A DNA stretch of 64,000 nt from Legionella anisa (GTDB taxonomy: Bacteria; Pseudomonadota; Gammaproteobacteria; Legionellales; Legionellaceae), in NCBI RefSeq assembly GCF_001467525.1, contig NZ_LNXS01000049.1, positions 418-64,417 on the forward strand, written 5' to 3'. A program made the position numbers and the translations under genes. Shown here in pieces: positions 55,138 to 63,783 of this stretch. Within the stretch, counting starts at the first letter, position 1, and the number at the start of each line of letters is the position of its first letter. The notes beneath the pieces were generated by a model. That model ran no database searches, was not told the origin of the DNA, and saw only the letters and a program-made list of their open reading frames with translations.

Positions 55138-56201
55138 ATAATTATAAAACACATCAACATGGTTTTTCCTTAGTCGAATTAATGATTGCCACAGTTCTTG
55201 GTCTTTTACTCAGTTATGCAGCAATACAAATTTATGTGACACAAACTCAAATCTATAGAGTGTCAAACTCACAAGCTCTGATTCAAAGTACAGAAAATGC
55301 TATTGCCAATCTAGTCACACCTGTTATTCGTTCTGCGGGGTTTATGGGTTGTGGTTCACTTAGTACCTCTATATCTAATTTAAATGGTGGTGGTTCACCC
55401 CCTATTGGCACACTCAATACCAACTCAATTTTACTTACTGGTTACAATCGAAATGGAACAACAATTTCAATTAGCCAAGGCAACCCTGCCAATGACACCA
55501 ATCCAGGTAATTGGACGCCCTCCTTGGATGCATCATTAGCAGGAAATGTTCAAAATACGAGTGATGTCCTAGTGATTCTTGGCGCAGCTCCTGGCAGTTT
55601 TCCTGTCTCAATCACAGCGATTGATTCAAGTAGCGACTCCTTTACAGTGCAAAGCATGAGCGGTATTAATTTGACTTCTGGACAATTCGCTGCGGTATCT
55701 GATTGTATTAAATCCACTGTTTTTCTTGTGACTAATATAGCAGGAACAACGATTAGTCATGGATCAGGTACAGGACAATATGCAAACTCTTCTTCTACGT
55801 TTAGTTCAAACTATCAGGCAGGAGCCCAATTCACTCCGCTACAACAAACCGCTTTTTTTGTGGGACAAGGACAAGGAGGACAAAGTGCATTGATGCGGGG
55901 CATTTTAACTGAGACAGGATGGACTATCCAGCCTCTTGTTCCTGGAGTTTCAGTAATGAAAGTACAATATGGCATAGGAGGTAGCGGTTCAATTTCTCAG
56001 TATGTCTCTGCCAATGCGGTCTCAAACTGGACTCAAGTTTATGCGATTCGCCTGGGTTTTTTAATCGAGGGACAAGTTGCTTCCAGCAATCCGAATACGA
56101 CTCAATATAATGTATTAGATACTTCAGTCACCGTTCCCAATGACAATCGACTTCGTCATGTATATGAAGTCAATATTACTTTAAGGAATGCGAGCTCATG
56201 A
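55134..56201 (+). CDS. pilW: Minor pilin PilW
   Basis: A 355-aa prepilin with cleavage region QHGFSLVELMIATVLGLLLSY (Phe+1, Glu+5). The long Gly/Ser/Asn-rich globular part and NDNRLRHVYEVNITLRN at the end match PilW. Its start overlaps pilV (ATGA) and its stop overlaps the pilX start (ATGA), which indicates coupled translation. Expected role: priming complex of the type IV pilus. Confidence 0.92.
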   Translation: MNNYKTHQHGFSLVELMIATVLGLLLSYAAIQIYVTQTQIYRVSNSQALIQSTENAIANLVTPVIRSAGFMGCGSLSTSISNLNGGGSPPIGTLNTNSILLTGYNRNGTTISISQGNPANDTNPGNWTPSLDASLAGNVQNTSDVLVILGAAPGSFPVSITAIDSSSDSFTVQSMSGINLTSGQFAAVSDCIKSTVFLVTNIAGTTISHGSGTGQYANSSSTFSSNYQAGAQFTPLQQTAFFVGQGQGGQSALMRGILTETGWTIQPLVPGVSVMKVQYGIGGSGSISQYVSANAVSNWTQVYAIRLGFLIEGQVASSNPNTTQYNVLDTSVTVPNDNRLRHVYEVNITLRNASS

Positions 56202-56839
56202 ATCCTCTTTCTCAAAATACAAAGTCTGCTCTCTCCAACAGCGATATACCGATTTCCCAATTCGCTGTGGAGAAAGAAGTACACGAAGAAAAGAGATGTG
56301 GCGCTGTAGGAGTATGCATGCCAGTACATAAGAATTTTCAGGGAAAAGTAATTCGAGTACAACAAAAAGGATACATCCTGTTAATGACTATGATTTTACT
56401 TCTTGCTCTCATCGCCTTAGCACTTACAGCAGTGTCAATCAATACAACACAAACACGAATTGCAGCCAATGCTACTGATACTGAAATCAGTTTGGAAAAA
56501 ACGGAAGGGGCTTTAAACGAAGCGATTAATAAACTGATAGATGGAACCTACACTACAACAAATTTCATGCAGAATGGAAATGGATTATACATGCTAAATC
56601 CAAATGACCCGCCTTTATGGAGTACAGCTAATTGGTCCAACTCTTCATCAGTAATCCACAGCTTCCAAGGGTATACCAATTCACAGGCGAGTTATATTAT
56701 TGAGCAACTGCCCTCGATTGTTCAGCCCGGACAAGATATGAAAACACCCACCCGTGTATATCGAATTACCGCACGTTCGGCAGGTGCCAGTGGAAATACA
56801 ATAGTGATGTTACAAAGTACAGTACAAATACAACAATAG
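56198..56839 (+). CDS. pilX: Minor pilin PilX with unusual N-terminal extension
   Basis: A 213-aa PilX-like protein. The hydrophobic segment KGYILLMTMILLLALIALALT, which normally lies within the first 10-15 residues, begins near residue 57. The preceding 40-50 residues (MNPLSQNTKSALSNSDIP...) are hydrophilic. The first ATG overlaps pilW and has AAGGA ten bases upstream; a second in-frame ATG at 56318 has TAGGAG five bases upstream and would give a 173-aa protein with a 15-residue leader, close to normal. Either the second start is used or about 40 codons were inserted after the original start. PilX lacks Glu+5, as seen in this family. Confidence 0.85.
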   Translation: MNPLSQNTKSALSNSDIPISQFAVEKEVHEEKRCGAVGVCMPVHKNFQGKVIRVQQKGYILLMTMILLLALIALALTAVSINTTQTRIAANATDTEISLEKTEGALNEAINKLIDGTYTTTNFMQNGNGLYMLNPNDPPLWSTANWSNSSSVIHSFQGYTNSQASYIIEQLPSIVQPGQDMKTPTRVYRITARSAGASGNTIVMLQSTVQIQQ

Positions 56840-56848
56840 GTAAAACGA

Positions 56849-57274
56849 ATGATGAACAATGCACGAAAACAAGGATTTACCTTAATTGAATTAATGATAG
56901 CAGTACTTATTATAGCCATACTGGCTACAATAGCCTATCCGTCCTATCTCAATTTCGTGCTAAAATCGCGTCGTTCCGATGCTATGGCCACATTAGCACA
57001 AGATCAGCTCATTTTAGAACGGTGTTATTCACAAAATTTTTCTTATAATGCTCCTTGCGGCTCATTACCTGCATTTCCGCAAACATCGGCTCAAGGGTTC
57101 TACAGTATTGTCTTATCTAATGTAGGAGCAACAACATATACACTCACAGCAACACCAATTGGGAGTCAAGCTGAAGATACAACTTGTGCCAGCATGACAG
57201 TGGATCAATCGAACGCAAAAACCGCTGTAGATTCATCAGGAACTGCACAAACCATTTGTTGGAGTCCGACATAA
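56849..57274 (+). CDS. pilE: Type IV minor pilin PilE
   Basis: A 141-aa prepilin with a textbook signal: RKQGFTLIELMIAVLIIAILATIAYPSY (Phe+1, Glu+5). Two cysteine pairs (CYSQNFSYNAPC and CASM...TICW) may form disulfides. It starts only 9 bases after pilX; in L. pneumophila and Pseudomonas a large pilY1 gene stands at this place, but here it is absent. Last gene of the pilin operon. It could be a minor pilin like Pseudomonas PilE rather than the main pilin PilA. Confidence 0.92.
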   Translation: MMNNARKQGFTLIELMIAVLIIAILATIAYPSYLNFVLKSRRSDAMATLAQDQLILERCYSQNFSYNAPCGSLPAFPQTSAQGFYSIVLSNVGATTYTLTATPIGSQAEDTTCASMTVDQSNAKTAVDSSGTAQTICWSPT

Positions 57275-57409
57275 TAGGAATTCAGACCTTTCTATATGCG
57301 GATGGCCATGTTTTTGTTATATCGATATTACCCCAATAAAAAATTTACTTTACAAAAAAAACTCGATTCTCTACTATCCCACTCAACGGAAAGTCCAACT
57401 TAAAATAAA

Positions 57410-59629
57410 ATGGAAATTTTTTGCTTTTTCATAGGCATACTCTATCTACATACCTTTAATCATTTTTTACTCATAATTACCTTGCTCTTCTTTTTTCTTA
57501 GTCCAAAGTATTCCTTAATTCTGTTTTTTATTTTAGGGGTTACGATGGCAGGAATGCATCAAGCCCTTGTTGCACCCAAAGGGATACCCAACGCTACCGT
57601 TCTACCTAAAGTAACCCTGCAAGGAACAATTGCATCGATTCCTAACCAAGATTTTACCAAAACCCAATTTTTATTTGCCCTTGAACAATACAATCATCAT
57701 CCAGCACAAGGATTAATCCAATTATCCTGGTACAACAAGGCGCCAAAATTACACGTAGGACAACGCTGGCAATTCACGGTCAAATTAAAAAAACCTCGAA
57801 ACTACCTTAATCCTGGAAGTTCAGATTATGTAGGCATACTTGCTGCACGACATATTCAGTGGACTGGTTATATTCTCTCCAAAAACAATTATCAAGTGTA
57901 CCCAGAATCACAGCCGCGTTTTAATTGGCTTCTATTGCGCGAACATTTGGGAAATAAACTCAGCCAATTAGCGCCAAACCAATCCACTGCAGGAGTTGTT
58001 GAAGCATTGACTTTAAATTTAACTACCCATATTAACCAGAAAAATTGGGATCTATTTAGACGTACAGGCACAACTCACCTTTTTGGGATTTCAGGAGAAC
58101 ACATTGCATTGGTATCGGGGATGATTTATTGGCTGGTACGCTGGCTATGGTCTAAAAGTTCCCGATGTTGTTTGTTTATCCCAGCCCCCTATGTTGCTAG
58201 CATTAGTGGTCTTTTGGCTGCTTTATTCTATGCCTTTTTAGCAGGATTTGCTCCACCGGTACAAAGAGCATTAATCGGTTGTTTCTTTTATACGCTCTAC
58301 CGCTTAGGGAAACAACGTTTTTCCACTTGGCAAATATGGCGTTATGCCTTATTTGGCGTTTTATGTATTGAGCCGCATGCCGTATTTATGCAAGGATTTT
58401 ATTTTTCATTTCTTGCAGTAGCATGTTTGCTTTTAACCCAACAACGTTGGCGATTAAAGGGTTATAAAGGAAATTTGGCCTTACAATTAAGCTGCTTAAT
58501 TGGACTCATGCCTTTAACCCTGTACTGGTATTCTTATGGTTCAATTAATGGCTTTATTGCAAATTTATTTGCTATTCCTCTCGTTGGTCTTTTGATCGTC
58601 CCTTTAGCATTAACCACTATGATACTTTGTTCATGGAATATTGCTGCTCTATTAATGAAACTCTTATCTTTCTTGATCGCCCTGTTATTTAAAGGATTGT
58701 ACCTGGTTGAGCATTTAGCAATCATGAACATTAATTGGTCTATTTCCCATATTGAGTTGGTTGTTATCTTAATGGGGGCTTTACTGATGTGGGTTCTATT
58801 ACCAATTAAACCTTTTCAATGGATTGCACTGTTGTGGATACTGCTCCCATTTTTTCCGCCTCGTGTCGCACCACCCATAGGAGGGGCATTGATTGATATT
58901 TTGGATGTTGGCCAAGGTTTGGCAATTGTCATTAGAAGCCAACATCATACCCTGATTTATGATACTGGAGATCGATTTTTTCAAGGTAATGATCTAGGGA
59001 AAATGGTGATTGTGCCCTATCTTAAAACCTTAGGAATAAAAAAAATTGACTTTGTGGTGATTAGTCATCCAGATAAAGATCATCGTGGTGGACTCAACTC
59101 GCTTGAAAAAGAAATGCCAGTGGATCAGTTATTAGTCAATGATCCTCATTACTATGATCATGGTGTGACATGTCATGATTACCCAGCGTGGGTTTGGGAT
59201 GGTGTTTCTTTTCGTTTTTTGCCGATTACAGCTCACTTTAAGAATAAAAATAATAATTCGTGTATTCTACAAATAAGCACCAAGGCTGGGAAAATATTAT
59301 TAACAGGGGATATTGAAAAAATAGCCGAAGATTATTTAATAAAAACTTATGAGGCAAAGCTTGCCTCCGACGTTTTAATTGTTCCCCATCATGGCAGTAA
59401 AACTTCGTCTTCTTATCGATTTTTACTTGAAGTTGCGCCACACTATGCCATCGCTTCTTTAGGCTTTGATAATCGTTTTCACTTTCCTCATGCTAAAACC
59501 TTGGCAAACATGAACTCATTGAATATCCCCTTTTTTAGAACAGATCAGTGTGGCATGGTACGACTCGCCTTGCCGGCCCAAGGGAAAATAAAAAAACCGA
59601 TTTGTTTTAGCGGACTCAAAACAACCTAA
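57410..59629 (+). CDS. comEC: ComEC/Rec2 DNA uptake channel
   Basis: A 739-aa polytopic protein that carries single-stranded DNA across the inner membrane during transformation. The N-terminal soluble domain (about 55-180, with RNYLNPGSSDYVGILAARHI) is followed by the Competence domain with GISGEHIALVSGM and GFAPPVQRALIG, and by a metallo-beta-lactamase-like domain from about residue 495: DILDVGQGLAIVI, YDTGD, SHPDKDHRGGL and VPHHGSKTSSS. All are intact, so the gene looks functional. Its place just after minor pilin genes fits competence pili. The ribosome site is weak. Confidence 0.94.
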   Translation: MEIFCFFIGILYLHTFNHFLLIITLLFFFLSPKYSLILFFILGVTMAGMHQALVAPKGIPNATVLPKVTLQGTIASIPNQDFTKTQFLFALEQYNHHPAQGLIQLSWYNKAPKLHVGQRWQFTVKLKKPRNYLNPGSSDYVGILAARHIQWTGYILSKNNYQVYPESQPRFNWLLLREHLGNKLSQLAPNQSTAGVVEALTLNLTTHINQKNWDLFRRTGTTHLFGISGEHIALVSGMIYWLVRWLWSKSSRCCLFIPAPYVASISGLLAALFYAFLAGFAPPVQRALIGCFFYTLYRLGKQRFSTWQIWRYALFGVLCIEPHAVFMQGFYFSFLAVACLLLTQQRWRLKGYKGNLALQLSCLIGLMPLTLYWYSYGSINGFIANLFAIPLVGLLIVPLALTTMILCSWNIAALLMKLLSFLIALLFKGLYLVEHLAIMNINWSISHIELVVILMGALLMWVLLPIKPFQWIALLWILLPFFPPRVAPPIGGALIDILDVGQGLAIVIRSQHHTLIYDTGDRFFQGNDLGKMVIVPYLKTLGIKKIDFVVISHPDKDHRGGLNSLEKEMPVDQLLVNDPHYYDHGVTCHDYPAWVWDGVSFRFLPITAHFKNKNNNSCILQISTKAGKILLTGDIEKIAEDYLIKTYEAKLASDVLIVPHHGSKTSSSYRFLLEVAPHYAIASLGFDNRFHFPHAKTLANMNSLNIPFFRTDQCGMVRLALPAQGKIKKPICFSGLKTT

Positions 59630-59642
59630 TAAAAACAAATTC

Positions 59643-59732
59643 GTAGCCTGGGTGCAGCGCAGCGGAACCCGGGATTAAGTAGTCCTTTCCAATCAAAAAA
59701 ACCCGGGTTTCGCTGCGCTGCACCCAGGCTAC
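59643..59732. repeat. REP-like hairpin, family A, copy 7
   Basis: Left arm GTAGCCTGGGTGCAGCGCAG, right arm CTGCGCTGCACCCAGGCTAC, with CCCGGG near the top and a 25-base loop. The cleanest copy; it begins 13 bases after the comEC stop codon. Confidence 0.9.
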
Positions 59733-59833
59733 AAAGTGCTAAAAACGCTTATTAAAATTCAATGCCTGAATTTCGGTCGCACTTTTTTTAAAAAAAGCTA
59801 TAGTAACTAGTGAAATAACTGTTTGAGCGATTC

Positions 59834-60883
59834 ATGTTAACTAATACAGCGAAAAAAGAATATTACCAGGCCTTGCTTGCTAAAGATTCTAAATATGAAG
59901 GTATATTTTATGTTGGAGTTAAATCGACTGGAATATTTTGTCGGCCTACCTGTCCTGCAAAAAAACCAAAATTTGAAAATTGTGAATTCTTTCAAACAGT
60001 TCAAGAGGCACTCCTTGCTTCATATAGACCGTGTATGCGCTGCCAACCATTGTCCTACCCGAATCAAGCTTCCAATTTAATTCAAAAATTAGTTGCGGCT
60101 GTAGAAGCTAACCCTGAAAAGAGATGGAAGGACAGAGACTTTGCAGCATTAGGAGTTGATACATCAACTGCACGCAGGCAATTTAAAAAGCGCTTTGGAA
60201 TGACCTTTGTTGCTTATGCACGTGCACGAAGAATGGGTATGGCTATGAAACAAATCCGTGAGGGCACAATAGTGATTGAAACACAACTTAATGTAGGGTA
60301 CGGCTCCAGCAGTGGTTTTCGTGATGCTTTTTCTAAAATAATGGGCGCAGCACCTTCGCAGCAGACAAAACATTCTAAAGTTTTGAAAGCGTCCTGGTTC
60401 GACTCACCACTTGGACCAATGCTTGCAGTAGCTGATGAAGAAGCGTTATATCTTTTGGAATTTGTTGATAGAAGAGGCTTGGAGCGTGAAATAGAGCGAT
60501 TGAGAAAGAAGATGAAAGCAGCCATTATCCCAGGGGATACTTCACCAATTCGTTCAATTGAAAAAGAGCTAACAGCATATTTTGCAGGAACTCTAAAACA
60601 ATTTAGTACCCCAATAGAGATGCTAGGGAGTCCCTTTCAAAAAATGGCATGGCATGCTTTAACACTTATTCCCTATGGAGAAACGAGAAGTTATGCAGAA
60701 CAAGCTCAAGCATTAGGAAAACCCACTGCATACAGAGCCGTTGCCAATGCGAATGGTGCAAATTCGCTTTCGATAATTGTTCCTTGCCACCGAATCATTA
60801 ATTCCAGTGGCAATTTAGGCGGTTATGGCGGGGGAATAGCACGTAAGCAATGGCTTATTGAACATGAACAGAAAAATAAGTAA
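59834..60883 (+). CDS. ada: Ada: methylation-repair regulator and O6-methylguanine-DNA methyltransferase
   Basis: A 349-aa bifunctional protein. The AdaA zinc domain has Cys36, Cys40, Cys67 and Cys70 (FCRPTCPAKKP; PCMRCQPL), where Cys36 takes methyl groups from phosphotriesters. An AraC-type helix-turn-helix lies about residues 85-165 (DTSTARRQFKKRFGMTF). The C-terminal methyltransferase has the acceptor Cys in IVPCHRIINSSG. Length and order equal E. coli Ada. It should activate its own and other alkylation-repair genes; no alkB or alkA is next to it. Confidence 0.93.
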   Translation: MLTNTAKKEYYQALLAKDSKYEGIFYVGVKSTGIFCRPTCPAKKPKFENCEFFQTVQEALLASYRPCMRCQPLSYPNQASNLIQKLVAAVEANPEKRWKDRDFAALGVDTSTARRQFKKRFGMTFVAYARARRMGMAMKQIREGTIVIETQLNVGYGSSSGFRDAFSKIMGAAPSQQTKHSKVLKASWFDSPLGPMLAVADEEALYLLEFVDRRGLEREIERLRKKMKAAIIPGDTSPIRSIEKELTAYFAGTLKQFSTPIEMLGSPFQKMAWHALTLIPYGETRSYAEQAQALGKPTAYRAVANANGANSLSIIVPCHRIINSSGNLGGYGGGIARKQWLIEHEQKNK

Positions 60884-60904
60884 CTACTTAAATCGTTCAA
60901 AAAA

Positions 60905-60994
60905 GTAGCCTGGGTGAAGCGCAGCGGAACCCAGGATCGAGCATTCATTTCATATTTAGAAAACCCGGGTTCCGCTACGCTGTACCCAGACTAC
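60905..60994. repeat. REP-like hairpin, family A, copy 8
   Basis: Left arm GTAGCCTGGGTGAAGCGCAG, right arm CTACGCTGTACCCAGACTAC, a slightly eroded copy. It fills the gap between convergent ada and the Cys/Gly-rich protein gene. Confidence 0.83.
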
Positions 60995-60999
60995 AAAAA

Positions 61000-61791
61000 C
61001 TAAGAACGTCCGCCAAAAAGTTTGGTCAGGGAAAGAGAAAAAGAAAACGGAGATGGATTAAATCCACTGTTTTCTTCCGATTCATGACTCATTTCTTTCT
61101 CTACATCTTTTTCTTCTTTCTCATCTTTTTCTTTTTCATCTTTACGACTTAATGATGGTTTTGGTGTTACAGTAAAAGGAGTTAAACGAGAGGATTGGTT
61201 CTCTAGTTCCATATTAGAAGCATATGCTTTAGGAAGTAAGTTTCTTCTAACCAGCTCTTTAATAAAAGTATCGCGAACAATTAATTCATTTTTATTAAGC
61301 GTTATCGTGAAATCATCCACTGGAACGCCTTCTTTTTCTAAGGCAATTTTAAATTGTTCAAACGCCTTTTTCAGTTTCTGTATAAGCTCCTGAATTTCTT
61401 TTTCACCTAATAAAAGGCTGGGTTTAGGACGAATCGTTATGACTCCTTGTTTACTATCATGACTAAACGATAAAAACTCAGCCATTTCTTCCATAGTAAA
61501 TAAGTCGGGTTCTAAGGAGTCGCGTACTGTTTCGTACAAAGCCAATGGCATGCTCTCGTCGACAACATACTTTTTGTTCATAATCATGCTGTTTTGCACA
61601 AGTCCTGGGGCTTGAGTTTCCACCTGGTCACTATCTGAGCCGCCACCACCGCCGCCAGAGCCACCGGCCCTTTTGCACTTGCACACTGTAAGCCTGGCGG
61701 CCTTACACTTACCGCAAATATTTTTTTCGATGAGGGCTTCTATGTCATCTGGTGCAGCTTCTTGCGGCTCTGGATGTTGTAAATCGGGCAT
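61000..61791 (-). CDS. Unrecognised protein with Cys cluster and poly-Gly linker
   Basis: A 263-aa protein of unknown function. Near the N terminus is CGKCKAARLTVCKCKR, four cysteines in a C-x-x-C...C-x-C spacing that could bind zinc, followed by GGSGGGGGGSDSD, a flexible linker. Residues about 90-190 are helical and charged (EKEIQELIQKLKKAFEQFK). The tail is Glu/Lys-rich (KDEKEKDEKEEKDVEKEMS) and ends FSLSLTKLFGGRS. The acidic tail recalls export signals of Dot/Icm substrates. I chose the ATG with GGTGG upstream; a GTG five codons earlier is possible. Convergent with ada. Confidence 0.6.
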   Translation of the reverse strand: MPDLQHPEPQEAAPDDIEALIEKNICGKCKAARLTVCKCKRAGGSGGGGGGSDSDQVETQAPGLVQNSMIMNKKYVVDESMPLALYETVRDSLEPDLFTMEEMAEFLSFSHDSKQGVITIRPKPSLLLGEKEIQELIQKLKKAFEQFKIALEKEGVPVDDFTITLNKNELIVRDTFIKELVRRNLLPKAYASNMELENQSSRLTPFTVTPKPSLSRKDEKEKDEKEEKDVEKEMSHESEENSGFNPSPFSFSLSLTKLFGGRS

Positions 61792-61886
61792 ATTTCCACC
61801 AATCACTTAATCATAATGCTAAAAGAGTTTATGATAGCAGCTGGCAATATCCCCTTTAGACATCAGTAACTATTATTTACATTTTC

Positions 61887-62168
61887 TTAACCATTTATTT
61901 CATCTATAGACACTGCAGCTTCTCCCGATCCATGATTAAGAGCGTACAACGTACCTCTCTTTATTTCAAAAATCCGATATAAGTTCAACGGTAATAATAA
62001 CGAATGCAAAACAAAAATCGGGTAGAGGTTACTCCCAAGAGCATAAAGAATAAATGCTACATTAGAGCAGATTGCGATAAGACGTAATGTCAAAATCCTT
62101 TTGACATAGAACGTTGCTAAAACAAGACAACAGGCAACATAGCCAATAATTTCGATCGTTGATTCCAT
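61887..62168 (-). CDS. Small membrane protein, YgjV-like
   Basis: A 93-aa protein with three hydrophobic segments: IIGYVACCLVLATFYV, LRLIAICSNVAFILYALG and YPIFVLHSLLLPLNLYRIF. The pattern (Gly-Tyr, two or three spans, LPLNxYR) resembles the YgjV-type inner-membrane family and similar N-terminal membrane parts of cNMP-binding proteins. The ATG at MESTIEI gives a compact N terminus; four codons upstream are an alternative. The last 25 residues are soluble. Function unknown. Confidence 0.6.
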   Translation of the reverse strand: MESTIEIIGYVACCLVLATFYVKRILTLRLIAICSNVAFILYALGSNLYPIFVLHSLLLPLNLYRIFEIKRGTLYALNHGSGEAAVSIDEING

Positions 62169-62254
62169 TTCAACTCCCAACTTTACAATCCATACCTATT
62201 CAACATACACCTAGTATGCAAGACTCGCAAGTAGCCTTGAAATTAGAACTCGAT

Positions 62255-62318
62255 AAAACGAAGCAAAATATGTTTTCTGAACAATCAATGAATCAATCAG
62301 ATTTTGCTTCGTTTTTTT
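62255..62318 (+). terminator. Strong hairpin with T-run, no obvious upstream gene
   Basis: A perfect 15-base stem (AAAACGAAGCAAAAT with ATTTTGCTTCGTTTT) and 31-base loop, followed on the plus strand by TTTTCTT. The nearest rightward gene ends 1.4 kb upstream, so it may end an unseen small RNA or simply insulate the two leftward genes. Confidence 0.6.
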
Positions 62319-62370
62319 CTTAAAAACTGTAAAGACAATGGAGTTGTAGAAGAAGGGAGTGACCTATATA

Positions 62371-62406
62371 AAAAAGAAAAAACCCACAACACTTAAATAG
62401 TGGGTT
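62371..62406 (-). terminator. Terminator of the Gly/Trp/His-rich protein gene
   Basis: A 7-base stem AACCCAC/GTGGGTT with a 12-base loop, followed on the minus strand by TTTTTTCTTTTTT, right after the stop codon. Confidence 0.85.
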
Positions 62407-62428
62407 AAAAAAACGTTACTTCTTTTAA

Positions 62429-62740
62429 TTAATAACAAGACTCTTGTAACCAACAATGTCCATATTGATTACATACACGAACAGTTTGGCACTCAGGATA
62501 GTAATAATTGTTATGGTAATAAGGAACCCCGACAACAACGCCACCACCACCCCAGCCGCCACGCCAGCCGTTATAATAGCCACCATGCCAACCACCACCA
62601 TGATAATAGCCACCATGCCAGCCACCACCATGATAATAACCACCATGCCAGCCGCCATATGCAAAGCTCGCTTCAGCAGTAAATAGGCCGAGAGCAAAAA
62701 CTGCAGTACGTATGATTCTACTCATCGTATTTCTGCTCAT
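62429..62740 (-). CDS. Exported Gly/Tyr/Trp/His-rich repeat protein
   Basis: A 103-aa protein with a signal peptide (MSRIIRTAVFALGLFTAEASFA). The mature part has three near-identical decapeptides, GGWHGGYYHG, then GWRGGWGGGG, and ends with YYYPECQTVRVCNQYGHCWLQESCY, with four cysteines that may form two disulfides. The last part resembles the short tails of other small Legionella surface proteins. Histidines could bind metal. AGGA stands 7 bases before the chosen ATG. The function is unknown; an envelope or surface role is inferred. Confidence 0.7.
   Translation of the reverse strand: MSRNTMSRIIRTAVFALGLFTAEASFAYGGWHGGYYHGGGWHGGYYHGGGWHGGYYNGWRGGWGGGGVVVGVPYYHNNYYYPECQTVRVCNQYGHCWLQESCY
62573..62656. 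repeat. 30-base tandem repeat inside the Gly/Trp/His-rich gene
   Basis: Nearly three units of 30 bases (plus-strand core CACCATGATAATAGCCACCA) encode the decapeptide repeats. Units differ by one or two bases, so copy number may vary between strains. Confidence 0.8.
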
Positions 62741-62898
62741 AATCAATTCCTATTTTTCCAATAGCCATAAGTTAAATTATAGCCGAAATACGCTTTAATA
62801 ATAGTATGTCTGTTAATTTTTTGTTACTTAAAATCAGCATTTGAAATACATCTAATAAAGAGAAATAATAAGTTCCTATTTCATGCTTAGGGCAATTA

Positions 62899-63375
62899 AT
62901 GCAGCTTACTCAATTTACTGATTATTCATTACGCGCTTTAATTTATATAGCGCTAAAACAAAATACATGCACCATTAATGACATTGCTACAGCTTATGCT
63001 ATTTCACACAATCATCTAATAAAAATAATCCATAATTTATCTAAATTAGGAATTGTCAAAACAATGAGAGGAAAAAATGGTGGCATTGTTATGGCTGAAA
63101 ATCCCGCAGAAATTAATCTCAAAACACTTGTTTTAAAGCTTGAACCTCACTTTGATTTAGTACCTTGTTTTAATAAAGAAGCAAATTGTTGCATCGCCCC
63201 AACCTGCAAATTACGAAAAATTCTCATTGATGCACAAAATGCCTTTTTTGCGATTTTGGAACAATTTAGTTTGGCAGATATTATTCAAAACAAAGTAGAA
63301 CTCTCCCCCTTACTTAATCTTACTCCTAAAGGAGAAAAGCTCGATGCACAAAATAAAAATCAAGCGGATTTATGA
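62899..63375 (+). CDS. nsrR: Rrf2-family regulator, NsrR-like nitric-oxide sensor
   Basis: A 158-aa repressor. The winged helix-turn-helix starts MQLTQFTDYSLRALIYIAL and includes ISHNHLIKIIHNLSKLGIVKTMRGKNGG, typical of NsrR. The cluster ligands are PCFNKEANCCIAPTCKL, matching the Cys spacing of the NO-sensitive iron-sulfur site. It should repress NO-detoxification genes until NO damages the cluster; the DUF488 and globin genes that follow are the likely targets. AGGG precedes the ATG. Confidence 0.87.
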   Translation: MQLTQFTDYSLRALIYIALKQNTCTINDIATAYAISHNHLIKIIHNLSKLGIVKTMRGKNGGIVMAENPAEINLKTLVLKLEPHFDLVPCFNKEANCCIAPTCKLRKILIDAQNAFFAILEQFSLADIIQNKVELSPLLNLTPKGEKLDAQNKNQADL

Positions 63376-63700
63376 AACCCCTGATTCCGCAGACGGATAT
63401 AGAATATTGGTTGACAGGTTATGGCCTCGCGGAGTAAAAAAAGAGACAGCCGCTATAGACTTATGGCTAAAGGAAGTTTCCCCAAGCAACGAGTTACGCC
63501 AATGGTTTAATCATGAACCTGATAAATGGCAAGAATTTCAAAAACGCTATGCTCAAGAACTTACAGAGAAACAAGAGCAACTCGCAACGATTACTACTCA
63601 CGCAAAAAATCAGACTGTAACTTTGTTATACAGCGCTAAAGATGCAAAACACAATAATGCTCAAGCCTTACTTGAGTTCATTCATGCAAGAAAAAAATAA
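63344..63700 (+). CDS. DUF488 family protein
   Basis: A 118-aa protein matching DUF488: IKRIYETPDSADGYRILVDRLWPRGVKKETAAIDLWLKEVSPSNELRQWFNH in pieces (DGYRILVDRLWPRG is the hallmark) and VTLLYSAKDAKHNNAQALLEF at the end. Function unknown; it often sits with globin, NO or stress genes. Its start overlaps the nsrR gene by 32 bases and has AAAGGAG about 10 bases upstream, so they are coupled. Confidence 0.87.
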   Translation: MHKIKIKRIYETPDSADGYRILVDRLWPRGVKKETAAIDLWLKEVSPSNELRQWFNHEPDKWQEFQKRYAQELTEKQEQLATITTHAKNQTVTLLYSAKDAKHNNAQALLEFIHARKK

Positions 63701-63783
63701 TCAGATTTGGTACTGTTTTAAAGTTGTATTTAAAATGAAACTTTATTATCATTACCCCACTTGTATCAGCGGATAGTAGTGAT

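Noticed and set aside
62573..62656. Possible CRISPR-like repeats
   Set aside because: Units are contiguous 30-base tandem repeats encoding decapeptides, with no spacers and no cas genes.
62456..62686. Plus-strand frame rich in Thr/Ile/Met repeats
   Set aside because: Mirror of the 30-base tandem repeat in the Gly/Trp/His-rich gene on the other strand.
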